64,000 nt of DNA, taken from NCBI RefSeq assembly GCF_963678635.1, contig NC_087064.1:15739802-15803801 (forward strand). Direction: 5' to 3'. The notes under the pieces are model-generated. The model ran no database searches. It worked only from the letters and a program-made list of their open reading frames with translations, and had not been told where the DNA came from. Position numbers and translations under genes: made by a program. Shown here piece by piece: positions 44,380 through 56,659 of the stretch. The DNA is from Symsagittifera roscoffensis (taxonomy: Eukaryota; Xenacoelomorpha; Acoela; Convolutidae). Within the stretch, counting starts at the first letter, position 1, and the number at the start of each line of letters is the position of its first letter.

Positions 44380-44811
44380 AAGGGAGTAGTGATAATCCAG
44401 GCACACCAGCCATAATAATGTGCGAAACATAATCATGGCACCACTTGTGTTCAACATCAGAAAGCTGAAAAGCTGCCTACCATCCCCAAAGTCTTCTTAT
44501 TTGCGTGAACTAAAAACAAAAGTGGTTTACAAGATTTCGTGTTGAGAAAGTAACTCCACCTATATTGGCCAAACGTTTCGACATCTAACCCTTAGAATTG
44601 ACAAACACCGAAAAGAGGACTGAACCGTAGAACAACATTTAAGGCAGTGAGGAAATGAGGGCACGAGCGTGGGAATGTCATGGGAGGTTATAGACCGAGA
44701 TGACACCAACATTAAGCAACTGACATTAGAAGCACTTCGCACCTGGAAGCAGAGACCGAGAATGCACACGCGCGATGAGTTCAAGAGCAGGGAACTGACC
44801 CTTAACTTATA
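44380..44811 (+). mobile_element. Penelope-like element remnant with GIY-YIG end, copy A
   Basis: In broken frames: a pre-domain block (YLRELKTKVVYKISC), then STYIGQTFRHLTLRIDKH, the GIY-YIG-like core. LTLEALRTW and TRDEFKSRELTL follow, the usual C-terminal end of Penelope-like elements. In-frame stops (TGA, TGA) occur inside the domain. No reverse transcriptase part is attached. Confidence 0.7.
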
Positions 44812-45362
44812 GTTCCCAAAACGAATTTTCGGCTAAAACTAAAATAAAAAAAATATTTCCAAACAAAAAATGACAATTACATGTTTCGATATTGGAAAAT
44901 GAGGAAACCCAAAAAAACTCAATTTAGAAGATAAAATTAGAAGATTGTCTCATAAACTTAAGTCTGATGTTATAATCATGATGTAAATTTAGTGCGAATT
45001 TTAAGTTTGCAAACTTCTGATTGGTTAAATATTTATTATTTTGTGTAGCCATTGTCTTAGAATTTTTTTAGGATCGACAATAAAATTATAAATTTTTCAT
45101 ACTTTTGAACCTGATGATGCAAAAATGTGCGTAAAAGTACTTAATTTACTTTTTTTACCTCTATCTTGTCATGTAAAATTTTGTAAGCCAAATAGCCAAA
45201 ACCCTTAAGAAACAGTTTTGCAATACAGAGCTAAGCGCCTAAAAACGAAACAGTAGTTGGTACAATGATAACAGGCTGCATCCACAAGAATTGCAACAGC
45301 AGTGGAAAAACTTGATTAACCTTTTCACTTACAAGTTTCAGCCCGAGACTCTAGTCATCCCC
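44812..45362. other. Non-coding end of copy A
   Basis: AT-rich, no gene seen. Ends at the breakpoint of the duplication. Confidence 0.4.
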
Positions 45363-45634
45363 GATTCTAGAGAGGGATGTGTTACCAGCCACCATCGCAG
45401 ATTTCCCGACAGTGAGCTGAATGACCCTGGAAATGAGCAGCCCGAAGTTGCTTCCGTCGATACAAGCCAGAGAAGCTGTGTAGCGGCGTCAGAAACTGTT
45501 CACACAAGGCTGAAACCCCTTATTCATTGGATACTCGGCTGCAGTATATTTTCATAGGTGCAAAATAAAGGATAATTTCGTGGACTTCCCAGGCCAAGAC
45601 GATGAGGGCTCGACGCCTCCAAGATGTGAAGTAC
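45363..45634. other. 272-bp spacer between the duplicated copies
   Basis: Sequence not shared with either copy. A short open frame enters from copy A, with no recognisable domain. The spacer may be a remnant of gene sequence lost elsewhere, but I cannot show it. Confidence 0.5.
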
Positions 45635-48600
45635 GCGAAGTAAACAGAGTACTTGAGAGAGCTGGATTCGAGAATCAGGATCCCGTTTAAGACAACGGTA
45701 AAACGATCGTGGAAGAAGGTCACTTGGCTCTAAAGGACGAAATGAAGTTCAGCACGAGGAGACATCTAGCGCTCTATGGACTCAAGCAGGTGGAAATGCA
45801 GCTTGATGGACGAAAATTAGGCGCGGTGGGGGACCTCTATGTGTCTCTTACGGAATACAAGGCGATGGAACCGGCGACGCCCTTAATTCCGTCGCTCGGT
45901 ACTCCTGGAAACAAGAGGAGCCTCCTGGAAACAAAAGCAGTGGAGTGGGAAAAGATGGACGAAACCCTCAGTGAATGCCAAGAGCAGATGGTGATAGGAG
46001 CCACATCCTGTGATGAAATAGTGCCCGGAAACTACAGTCCTGGAAACACTCGCGAGTTGCTGCAAAACTTGGGCGGTGAAGATTGGGCGGATAATTCAAC
46101 ACCACCTTTGGGATCGCCCCGAAAAAACCTGGAGCTGAAGCTGGGAAACGAACCCTCGAATATGGGCATGGTCCTCTTGAATGACGAAGCTAGAGAGAAG
46201 AACAACTTCGAAGGGAACAAATGGACGTTTTTGAATATGTTGGATAAAAAGCGTGGCTAAAACTCTTGAGCAAGTTTAATCAGAAGGTGGAGCGGAAAAT
46301 AGAGGTGGACGAGTTCAAAGAGGAAATGTGGGACACCGTGGTGGGATTTGGAGAACCTATGTTGATGGTAACTGGATTGGATGAGAAAGCGAGAGAGGAG
46401 TTGCCTAGCAAGATGATTCACATGCCTGAAACGAGGGCAAAAATCGCGCCCAAATCCTATAAAGACAGCTCTACACTAAAAAAGAAAAGTGAAAGCAAAA
46501 AAGTTAAGACTAAAACCGATGATAAAGATAAACCTATTGTTATATCTGAAGATATTAATACACCTAAGACTAGAGAAGGGGAAAGCAAGGGTCGGACGAA
46601 GAGGGTCTGAATAGAGAGGTGAGCTCTGTGATGATCGTGACTACGCCCCCGAGTAGAGGAGTGAGGACAAGGAAGAGGAAGGGGGAGATGGAAGAAGTGA
46701 GTCCCTCGGCGGAGGCGTTGTCGGAGATGAACTTGAAGAAGACGGCCCCGATGGTCCTAGCGAGATGGAGACGGCAATCTGCGAGAGCAACTCGATGACC
46801 CGGAAGTTGGCTGAGGTACTGATCTAGATTCAAGCCGCATTTACTTCAGGGGCAGAAGAAGACTTCAAACCTCAGAAGGTGAAAGCAAAAAGAGGCTCCA
46901 CCAGTGGACAAAAGTGGGAGGTGGAAGTCGGCAAAGAGTGAATCTCGAGTCAACACCAGAGCGTTGGAAAACAAGTGACAAGGGATCCCCTTGAGAGAGG
47001 ATTGACGAGGAACACCGCCCAATCCTGGTGGATAGCTCTGCATACAACGAAAGAGTAGGAAAGCCGTCAAAAGAAGTTGGATCGCGGAGTGTCCAGGAAG
47101 CGTCGAAACTGGGCCACACAACATAGAGCAGAAGTGAACAAATTGGAGTTAAGGAACCAGTTAGGACGAGACTGGGAGAAACTGTTGCTAGAGTACTTTG
47201 GAAACGAGATGAGGACGCCCTCGTCAGCACAACCTTTAATGGCGAACCATTTTGTCAGGACGGCGAGACAATTTTTATTTACATGGAGCTTGGCGGGAGT
47301 GGCCTTGGAAGAGCTAACCTCAGGAGATAAGGTAAAGTTGGGTGACAAGGCTTACTTGTGTATCGGATGCTGATGCAGCATGTCGCTCGAGATATCTCGG
47401 GGTCAAGTCTGGCAAGTAGAAAAGATGCTACCTGTTTCTTGAGATGGATCATGTCAGCAATACCGGATGCGACCATTCAAGCCTGCCATCAGAACGCGAC
47501 CGGAAATAAAGCATTGGAGAAGAAAGTCTGAAGTGTCATCTTGAATATGTATCAGAGTGCTGGAATTGAAAAGGATGATGATTCGGGACAGTCTCTTGAG
47601 AACCATGCAAAAATTGTTGAGATCAGGAGATTCTCCAATAAGAAATTGACGACGGTCAAGATGTACATCGTGCCTTGGTTTTAGCGGAGGATAACTCGAA
47701 ACCCACGGAGCGCGGGGAATATCAGTATGTTTCTGGCATCATGGGAATATCATGCAATCCCTTCTTGAGCACAGAGGCAGGAACTGCCTACATGAATTTC
47801 AAAGTCACGGAGCTGCTAAAATTTTGGACGGAATGAATAGATGAGATTCACTCAGTGAAGAGGGAGAAGCCGAGCTTAGGTCTGCTCCTTGAAAAGGAAC
47901 CAGAGGTCATCTGCGTGCCACGTTCTGAGAAGAAAGTAGACCTGGGGATAAGAGGCGAGCACAACGTACTGTCCACGACTTTGGGGAAGGTTTTGAGGTT
48001 GCTGAGACCATTTTTGGCATCTTGGTTCCACATCCTCAAGCGAACTTGAAAGAAGAGGTGACGGAACGAGTGAGGTTGTCACCAGGGAAGAATGAGGACC
48101 TGGGCGAATTGATTATATTACACAAGTTGATCCTGCCTCATCGAGAAGAGTCTGAAGTGACAGCGACCAAGTCAAATAAGTCATCAAAGAAAATGGAGCC
48201 AGGCACTTGTCTTGATCTGGCAGCAGGGGGTGGAGAATACTCTTGTGATGGGCGATCTTGCGTGAGGATAGAGTCGTTTCAATGGGGAGATCTAGCGACG
48301 TGGTATGGCGATGTAACGGAGAAGAAGAAGAGTCAGGTGCAAATAGTGACCAAGTGTTACGCGAGCACCACGGTGAACTTCGCGACGGCATTAGGGTTTT
48401 TCCCGAGAATGTGTAGTCTGGAGTCGCTGGAAACGCTGGAGTCAGAACACCATCTGGTCACAGCGTTCAGTGTGTAGTGTTGGCCCGGAATTCTACAGAT
48501 GATCCAGAAACATATCAGGGGATGGAAAGTCGGCCTGTAAGGAGAAATTGGGTTCCCCAGTGATCGAGGACGATAGCCTGCCAAGGAATGCAAAGTCTCT

Positions 48601-50108
48601 AGAGGGATCAGTCATGGCGATTATCAGACAGTGGTGGAAGCGTCCAGCCAGAGGGTGATGATCGATGAGGCTTTCTAGGTGCCCAAGTGTGTGCGACTGG
48701 CAAGAATGTCACATCACTCACATCAGTTGCTTCCGAAGATGCTCGGAATGGTGCCAGGACCCAGGGTGGAAGACTTGAGTGACTTGAGTTTGGAAACAGA
48801 GAACACTAGTGATTTCGATAGGCAAAATGTGACTGGCAAAACAATTAATTGCACACAAATTGTGGATGAAAAGATGTGACGCTCGCAAAGATGATGGAGT
48901 TTGAACCTTTGCTCGAGGCCTCGAGGGACATTACCTCCGAAACATCAATCTGACACATGTAGATTACCCATGTCACTGTCTGACACAAACTGTGTGGTAT
49001 CCAGAGCAGTCGAACCTCTGCTTGATATGGGACATTGATGAGATTCGGTCAATAGGTTTACCTGACCATCAACAGAAGGTCACCCTCTTTGTGGTGAGCT
49101 CGATTTTGGCGTTAAGATGGATTGAAGAGAACATAACGAAGTATCGGGAATCAAAGGCACCGACAGTGGAGACGATACACGCTTTCGACTATAGCAGGAG
49201 ACTTGAGTTTTTTGAGACTGCCTGCAAGTTATTCGCTGCACCTCTGGAAGTAGGACAAGTGTGGAGCAGCATACGAATCTTCTTATAGTTTCGAGCAACG
49301 CTGACCTCACGGCTATATGCTTTGATGAAGAACCACATAAAGAAGCATCAAAGGAGTATCGCCAGTTCCTAGCTGAGATAGGTCCAGAAGCCTTCAAGAG
49401 ACCGCTGCCCACTCTCGTTGTAATGAGATAACCACGAGATAGAAAATGCTTGGTAAAATGTCAAGAGATAATACCAAGGCAAGGGATTTGATACTGGAAA
49501 AAGACCTGGCGAAGAATGTGCTCTTGAGCTCACATCACTCCTTTTGTCTGAACAGAAGCCCAAGGCGAAGAAACTACCTAGTCAACCAAGAAGATTACAA
49601 GAGCAATGAGAATGAATGCGGGCCTATGAACATCTGAAGGCATGGGAGGAGATCGTGATCAGTTTTGATGAGGAGGAGGAATTGACGAGGCAGATCACGG
49701 TGTCGAGCGCATTTGGACACAGCACTTCAAAGACAGTGGTCACAAAGTGAGCAGGGTGCTGGGGATGGAATCTTGAGACTTGAGTGAGGATAGAAATGAG
49801 GACTCGAGTGTGCCAGTAGAAGTGGGCGTGGTACTCTTGAGTACTGAAGGTGGAACAGATAGTGGATGCAGGCCTAAGAGCAACTGAAGGTATGAGAGGA
49901 AAATGTGATCAGTTCAGATGACAAAGGAAAATTGACAAGGCAGATCACAATGTCGAGCGCATCTGGGCCCAGTTCTTCAAAATTATGGGGGACGAATTAG
50001 GTCCGGTACTCTGGGTGGATTCTTCAGTCATTAGCAAGAAGTAATTGGGGCTTGAGCGTGAACTCAGATCAAGTCTGAGGGTACAGAAAAGAAATTTTAT
50101 CCAATAAA
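45635..50108 (+). pseudogene. Decayed paralogue B, 5'-truncated
   Basis: Same broken fragments as paralogue A from the VSLTEYKAMEP block onward, lacking both SGNH-like domains. One difference keeps a longer frame open at 46266-46610, where copy A has a TAA (39602-39604). AATAAA is at 50103-50108. Confidence 0.85.
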
Positions 50109-51273
50109 CTATTATTATCTATTACACTATATCTACTTAAAAATCAAAATTTTGCATGACAATTTTCTGGATGGTTGAACACAGGAAATTTTAAAATGGC
50201 TTATAAAGCTGAAATCCAGGGTGCAGTTGGATGAAAATTTTGATCGCAGTTCAGCTATAGACTGACAATTTTACATGGTTGTGATTTTTGGGGATGTAGA
50301 TAAAGGTCTGCTGCAAATTTTTGTAAATGACCATCTGCAAATGTATGTTGAGACTCAAACAATATTCTGGAGGCTCACTAACATGAGGATTGCGCGCGAT
50401 GAGTACATCGATCTTGAGTACGAGGAGTATGTACCAGTCGGTCAAATTTTGAAATTTGACCTAAATTGTGGGGGAAAACGGTAAATTTTGAAAAATTTGA
50501 ATCGACCATCTCATGCTCAAGTTTATTGCAACAACTGAAATGAGAAGTCAAGAAATCAGTAGATTCGAGATATAATTGCAGTAAAATTGATCGAGAATTG
50601 TTCTAGAGTAGAACATTGCGAATTCCTACGAGAGTGCCATCGCTGGAGAAGGAGAACCTCGATTGAACAGATCGACGAGTGAAGCTGCCCAATGGTCGAA
50701 ACAATTAAAATTCATTGAGTTAAAGCTAGTTATTCCCAAGTACTTCAAGATTTGCTTTAGATTATATACATTATTCTAGAATCGAGTCACTATGTGAGTA
50801 CTTGATTAAAATTTTTGTTTGTTTTTTCACACAGTAAGGTTGAGATAAGGCCGTTTTTAAATTGATTCATCTGAAATGGATCAAAGGTCCACTATCCAGT
50901 AAAAACTAATGATATACTTGAGTTTTCAACCCTGTTTTTAGCAGCGTTAGCGTATTTTAAGTATTCAGAAACCTGGCCATGGAGGCGTTCTTACTTAAAG
51001 AGTGGGGGTATTTTGGTATTAGCTTTTAAGTTGTAATACGAATATGAAGTCCCATTTCTTGAGCGAACCGAATTGAATCCGACAGAATGAGGTACAAAAA
51101 CACAATAGGTAGTGTCCCTGACCCTTGAGCCAAAGACTATAGGACCTATTTCCCTAAAATTCATATGTAACATAAGCGAACGACAGTTATAACGACTGAT
51201 AAAACTGTTTCGAGGACTTTTGACAGAGTCATCAAAGGAAAAGCCAACAAGAGTCCTAGTAAGGACTTACATC
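50109..51273 (+). other. Non-coding tail of copy B
   Basis: Equivalent to 43215-44379 in copy A, with no additional feature. Confidence 0.4.
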
Positions 51274-51705
51274 AAGGGAGTAGTGATAATCCAGGCACAC
51301 CAGCCATAATAAGGTGCGAAACATAATCATGGCACCACTTGTGTTCAACATCAGAAAGCTGAAAAGCTGCCTACCATCCCCAAAGTCTTCTTATTTGCGT
51401 GAACTAAAAACAAAAGTGGTTTACAAGATTTCGTGTTGAGAAAGTAACTCCACCTATATTGGCCAAACGTTTCGACATCTAACCCTTAGAATTGACAAAC
51501 ACCGAAAAGAGGACTGAACCGTAGAACAACATTTAAGGCAGTGAGGAAATGAGGGCACGAGCGTGGGAATGTCATGGGAGGTTATAGACCGAGATGACAC
51601 CAACATTAAGCAACTGACATTAGAAGCACTTCGCACCTGGAAGCAGAGACCGAGAATGCACACGCGCGATGAGTTCAAGAGCAGGGAACTGACCCTTAAC
51701 TTATA
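51274..51705 (+). mobile_element. Penelope-like element remnant with GIY-YIG end, copy B
   Basis: Same remnant as at 44380-44811, with the same stops. It was therefore already dead when the region was duplicated. Confidence 0.7.
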
Positions 51706-52256
51706 GTTCCCAAAACGAATTTTCGGCTAAAACTAAAATAAAAAAATATTTCCAAACAAAAAATGACAATTACATGTTTCGATATTGGAAAATGAGGAAA
51801 CCCAAAAAAACTCAATTTAGAAGATAAAATTAGAAGATTGTCTCATAAACTTAAGTCTGATGTTATAATCATGATGTAAATTTAGTGCGAATTTTAAGTT
51901 TGCAAACTTCTGATTGGTTAAATATTTATTATTTTGTATAGCCATTGTCTTTTTTTTTTTTCTAGGATCGACAATAAAATTATAAATTTTTCATACTTTT
52001 GAACCTGATGATGCAAAAATGTGCGTAAAAGTACTTAATTTACTTTTTTTACCTCTATCTTGTCATGTAAAATTTTGTAAGCCAAATAGCCAAAACCCTT
52101 AAGAAACAGTTTTGCAATACAGAGCTAAGCGCCTAAAAACGAAACAGTAGTTGGTACAATGATAACAGGCTGCATCCACAAGAATTGCAACAGCAGTGGA
52201 AAAACTTGATTAACCTCTTCACTTACAAGTTTCAGCCCGAGACTCTAGTCATCCCC
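51706..52256. other. Non-coding end of copy B
   Basis: Equivalent to 44812-45362. No gene seen. Confidence 0.4.
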
Positions 52257-55180
52257 AAAACAATTCAGAACTGTAATAACTATGTGGAAGTGTTTGGTGT
52301 TTCACATGCACAGGCTACATGCATGTTAAATGCAATGCCGAGCCCGAAGCAGTGATCACTATTACGATTTCACCTGTCATCGCTGCACCTCCCAATTTCA
52401 ATCAGTTAACGACACACATGAATGTAATCCCTCAACCCTAGCTACAACAACGCTCATTTAACCCCACCCTGACCCTTCCACTGCCCCGCTCCCACAAAAC
52501 TCAAGAAAATCTTCCACTAGAGAACATGTAGTAAGACAAAGCCCGTAGTCAAACCCCTGTACAGAACACACAAAAACACAAGGAAAATATACACCGAAGT
52601 CGTCCACTGGAAACTGGTGTTTTTGACCTTATCAAAAAACAAAAATGGTTATAATTTCATTAAAATCCTCAATAGAACTCTGAACAGCCTAATATAAAAC
52701 AACGAAATTACCTTCGCAATGTACGCAGCAATGACTTTTCCACACTTACTACTGTGAAAAACAAAGTCTGAAAACGATGGATCCTTAGTTAAAACAATAG
52801 CCAGGCGACTTAAGTAATGACAAGACGGAGACCTGGATGACCTATATAGCGAATGGAAGGCGCTGAAAATACGCTTGACAAAAGGATAGACAAAAAGTGA
52901 AATTGAAACACATCAGTTCAACAAACTAAGAACACTGGAAAAATGTCAAGTCTAATAGCATAACTAACGAATAGGTCTAAAGGCGTTTTCTCGCTGGAGG
53001 AGATTTTCACAGGTAAAACAGTAGAACAGACTTTTTTTGAACACCCACCATCTGAATCAATTGACAATAACTATAATGCACAAGTCTCAAATGAAGCAAT
53101 ACTTTTCCACCCATCGATGTTTGATCAGATGAAAGGTCAACAAATCCAGAAAGCAGCCATGGAAAGGCACGGATCTCATGGCCCATCTGGGCGTGATACA
53201 AATGAATGGAGACATACTTTAACACCCTTCGGAAATCAATCAATTGAAATTTCAAAAACAATAGCTAAAATTGTCCAAAAAATTGGCTAATGAAGAGTTA
53301 ATCCAGTACTAACGAAACCATATAACGCATGTAGATTATTATCCTTAGATAAGAACTCAGGAATACGACCCATAGAAATAGAAGAAGTTATACAAAGGGT
53401 AATCGAATGAACAAAAGCCAAATGCCTCAAATTTGAACCCATTTTGCTAGGTTCAAACTACCAACTCTGTCTAGGACAAAACTGTGGCAAGGAATATGCA
53501 ATCTACACGATAAGTATGTAGATTATTATCCTTAGATAAGAACCCAGGAATACGACCCATAGAAATAGAAGAAGTTATACAAAGGGTAATAGAATGAACA
53601 AAAACCAAATGCCTCAAAATTGAACTCATTTTGCTAGGTTCAAACTACCAACTCTGTCTAGGACAAAACTGTGACAAGGAATATGCAATCTACACGATAA
53701 GAGATCAATATAGCAAAGCCTTTGCCGATGCTGTTCTATTGTTAGATTTCGAAAAAGCTTTCAACCCGCTAAATGCACAGCTGGCATCAAAATTACCTGC
53801 CCATTTCTTTTAGCAGCGATCAAGAAATCGTACTCCAATCCATCCATACTGTTCGTTAACAAAAAATAACTATCTACGCTCAACGAGGTACAACCCAGGG
53901 TTCCGCTAGCAATTACCATGTATGGTCTAGTCATACTGTCCCTCATAAAGCTTTTATCAGCAGACTCGTCCTCGATAAAATTGTATCACTATGTAAATTC
54001 TTTGGATACCATGTTAAAGCATCCAAATGCCAGCTCATATTCAAAAATGAAAAACTGGGCGAAGCAGAGAAAATCCTCTATCTTACAGGAATCACTATAA
54101 TAGCAGACGCCTGAGTGCTTGCTTCTGTTACAGAAAGAGAATCTGAATGTAAAAAATTTCTCGAGTTTCAACAGAATGAGCGAATCACAGTTTTGAATAA
54201 TCTAACGAAAATGGCTAAAACTTCCCCCAAGAACGTTCGTGCCGGCTATAGTAAATAGTTCAAGAAAAGCTTTCTTTTCTAACTAGTACAAAGCCTGAAA
54301 CTATGGAGAACTTAGAAACACGTGAAAAGATTATCAAAAAATAACTAACACCTAAACTAGTCAGAAAAAACACATTTAACCCCCAGTTCCGTGAGAAATC
54401 TTCCTTGCTCTTGAAAATGGCGGAATCTATCTAGAATGGTCTAAGGAAGCATCACTTGTAATTGAATCTCTAGATCTCACAAGCAATTACATACAGAAAA
54501 AATTTGTACGAAAATCAAAAAATTGAAAGCTGATAGAACAAACCGAAAAAAAATCTCATGCAATCCTTTAAAAAACTGATAAATAAGCAATCGACCTCAA
54601 AAGATGCAACTTCAACCTGAATAAATCGGAATTCTTTGGATGTGAAACCAACAAAAAACCCACTAACAGGCGCATTTGGTGCAAATTATAACCTACACTG
54701 TGCAAGGGGCGGTTACACAGACACGAGACACAATGAAATTGGAGACACAATCGCCAACCGTATCAACGAGGTTTGCCATGATGCCGAGGTTGAGCCGAAG
54801 ATTCAGCCCTTGCAAAACAAAATCTTTGTCAACAATTCAACTACATCTGAAAATTAAGCACGACTTGACATTATGGCAAATAGACTCTGGGGTTCAAGAT
54901 GTAAAAATTTTCAACCCCCATGACAAAACATCGCGAAAACTGCAAAAAGACGCAAAAAGATATCACGAGAAGCTGAAAAAGCCAAATATCAGCAAAGTTT
55001 TTAGAAGTAGATCAGCGGAGTTTCTTCCCACTGATTTTTGGATGCATCGGTGGCGCTGCTCCAACAGCCACGCCGAAGATGCAGCGATTAGCGGAAAAAC
55101 TAAGTGAAAAAAGAAAAGAAACTAACCCAGAACCGATAAACCACTTTAAATTAAAATAAGCTTCGCGCTCCTCAGGAGCT
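52257..55180 (+). mobile_element. Degenerate retroelement with reverse-transcriptase fragments
   Basis: Fragments in shifting frames follow the order of a reverse transcriptase: LDKNSGIRPIEIEEVIQRV near 53347-53405; LDFEKAFNPLNAQLA (motif A region) near 53740-53785; TTQGSA (thumb/motif B region) near 53889; a KASKCQLIF block near 54017-54045; and a C-terminal FNPHDKTSRKL/SAEFLPTDF block near 54916-55040. Stops are frequent. The family is a non-LTR- or DIRS-like type common in invertebrates; I cannot decide which. Confidence 0.65.
53331..53700 (+). repeat. 187-bp tandem duplication inside the retroelement
   Basis: GTAGATTATTATCCTTAGAT starts at 53331 and again at 53518, and the two units match with only about six differences. 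The duplication covers the LDKN...RPI block. Confidence 0.85.
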
Positions 55181-55714
55181 CTATAATATAAATAAGGGGG
55201 CGCAGAACGGTGTGCAAAGTTCATTTTATTGACAACTCTATAAAAGATTTTGTAGAGGAAGGACGGCTAAGATAAATCAACCTTACGACAATGCATTTAC
55301 TGCTGATATATGAAATCATTGATACAATGATACAGTTTGCTAATATATGTGAATTTTTAAAACTCTGGTGTTGCCCTATCCAGCTTCTGCACTGACCGTA
55401 ACTAAACAGAAGGGCCCCTTCTGTTATTACAGTCGCCATATGATACTTTTCTGGAGATTTTAAAAGCTCATTTCATCCCAACTTCAAAAAACTCAATTTT
55501 CTTGCTTAAAAGAGAACCGGATGCCTCATTCGTGTGCAATTTCAAGGCCTGCATTTGTCTTGCTTAATATACTTTGTGAATTTTTGGATTCTTGTTTTAT
55601 ATTTTAGTACAGTTTTGGATTTATTACTCGAGCATGTTTGCGCTGAAGCCTAATGCGATAAAACATCAACTGCTACTATTACTTTTTTCTACAAGTTATA
55701 CAATTTACAGGTCC
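55181..55714. other. No gene seen
   Basis: Contains GCTCCTCAGGAGC, a short palindrome near 55171-55184, just past the retroelement. Confidence 0.35.
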
Positions 55715-55912
55715 TTAGAATTCCAGTTTGATTATTTCTTTCACTCTTTTGGTTAACATTCCACCTGTTTTCTTTGAGATTTTCCTATGTAAAATTTTTT
55801 TCCAGCTTTCAGGTAGTGGTTGCAATACTTGATGGTCGAGGAGAGGTTTTGTTGGATTGCATAATCTTGAGCCATCGTAAGCTTCGAAGCGGCCATTTTT
55901 GTTCCAATTCAA
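55715..55912 (-). CDS. Short minus-strand frame of unknown origin
   Basis: 65 codons with a basic, helical C-terminus (SKKTGGMLTKRVKEIIKL). It could be a downstream exon of the 56108-56641 frame or a retroelement piece. I see no splice pair that proves either. Confidence 0.2.
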   Translation of the reverse strand: MNWNKNGRFEAYDGSRLCNPTKPLLDHQVLQPLPESWKKILHRKISKKTGGMLTKRVKEIIKLEF

Positions 55913-56107
55913 GTCACCAAGGAACTAGGATTGGAACAAGCTGATCAGCCAAATATTCTAATGTTTGGATGAAGTCATACAATTCTTGGCGACAAACTTT
56001 TTGCCCTGCCTGTGATGGTTATGATTAAGCTTTTCAAAACTGATTGTGACATTGTCTTTGGGAATTGCTAACCGGCTGTCTATTCGCAAACAATTTTTTT
56101 GACCTAA
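55913..56107. other. No gene seen
   Basis: Short non-coding stretch between two minus-strand frames. It could be an intron if they belong together. Confidence 0.3.
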
Positions 56108-56641
56108 TCACTGGCCCAGGCACGTTAATGTTTCGTTGGCTTTTGGGTCCTTTCCCCGAATAAAAACTTCGATTGTCTTCAAAGTTCGGTCTTTCTCCAG
56201 ATAAGCATCCAAACGTTTCAGATTAAATAACTGAGGATTTGAAATTAGCAGCACCACACAACAATCCGTCGCTATAAGTGAGTAAACCCGTTTTCCCGTT
56301 TTTACAAAAAGGTCGGAAAGACGGGGAAATTGATGAGCAAACCATAGAATTATTTTCTGTTTTCTCGTTTCACTTCTTTTTGGGTTTATCTTTACGAGGG
56401 TTACGAGTTTGATATCGGAGTCGGCACCAGGGATAAGCGGCTGGTTTGCCAGATTATTTAGAACGACATTATAATTTACCTTGCCTGATTGAGTACCTAA
56501 ATTAACAATTATTTTCACACTTTCCGGTTTTCCTGGAGAATTAACAGCAGACATTTTGTTGATAATGGATGTAACAAAATGAGAACAAAATCTGGCTTTA
56601 GGTTGATCGTATTCGCATAAAATAAACTGTTCCGTATGCAA
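56108..56641 (-). CDS. Unrecognised minus-strand ORF, up to 178 aa
   Basis: The likely start is the internal ATG at about 56554 (MSAVNSPGKPESVK). The sequence looks protein-like (strand-rich IIVNLGTQSGKVNYNVVL; LDAYLEKDRTLKTIEVFIRGKD) and is free of low-complexity sequence. No family recognised. It could be a small host gene or a capsid-like fragment of a retroelement. It lies downstream (minus sense) of a broken RT element. Confidence 0.35.
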   Translation of the reverse strand: MHTEQFILCEYDQPKARFCSHFVTSIINKMSAVNSPGKPESVKIIVNLGTQSGKVNYNVVLNNLANQPLIPGADSDIKLVTLVKINPKRSETRKQKIILWFAHQFPRLSDLFVKTGKRVYSLIATDCCVVLLISNPQLFNLKRLDAYLEKDRTLKTIEVFIRGKDPKANETLTCLGQ

Positions 56642-56659
56642 TTATCTGATTTTCCATTG

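Larger units (their letters stand above)
38576..45362 (+). repeat. Direct duplication, copy A (6787 bp)
   Basis: Near-identical to 45635-52256. The coordinate offset is 6894 after an extra 165-bp unit in this copy. I counted only about twenty single-base differences by eye across some 6.6 kb. It covers the 3' two-thirds of the decayed paralogue, a non-coding tail and a Penelope-like remnant. Confidence 0.95.
45635..52256 (+). repeat. Direct duplication, copy B (6622 bp)
   Basis: Starts at the same point as copy A (GCGAAGTAAACAGAG) and ends at the same point (CTAGTCATCCCC). Differences from copy A include loss of the 165-bp second unit and T-run length changes near 51951. Confidence 0.95.
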
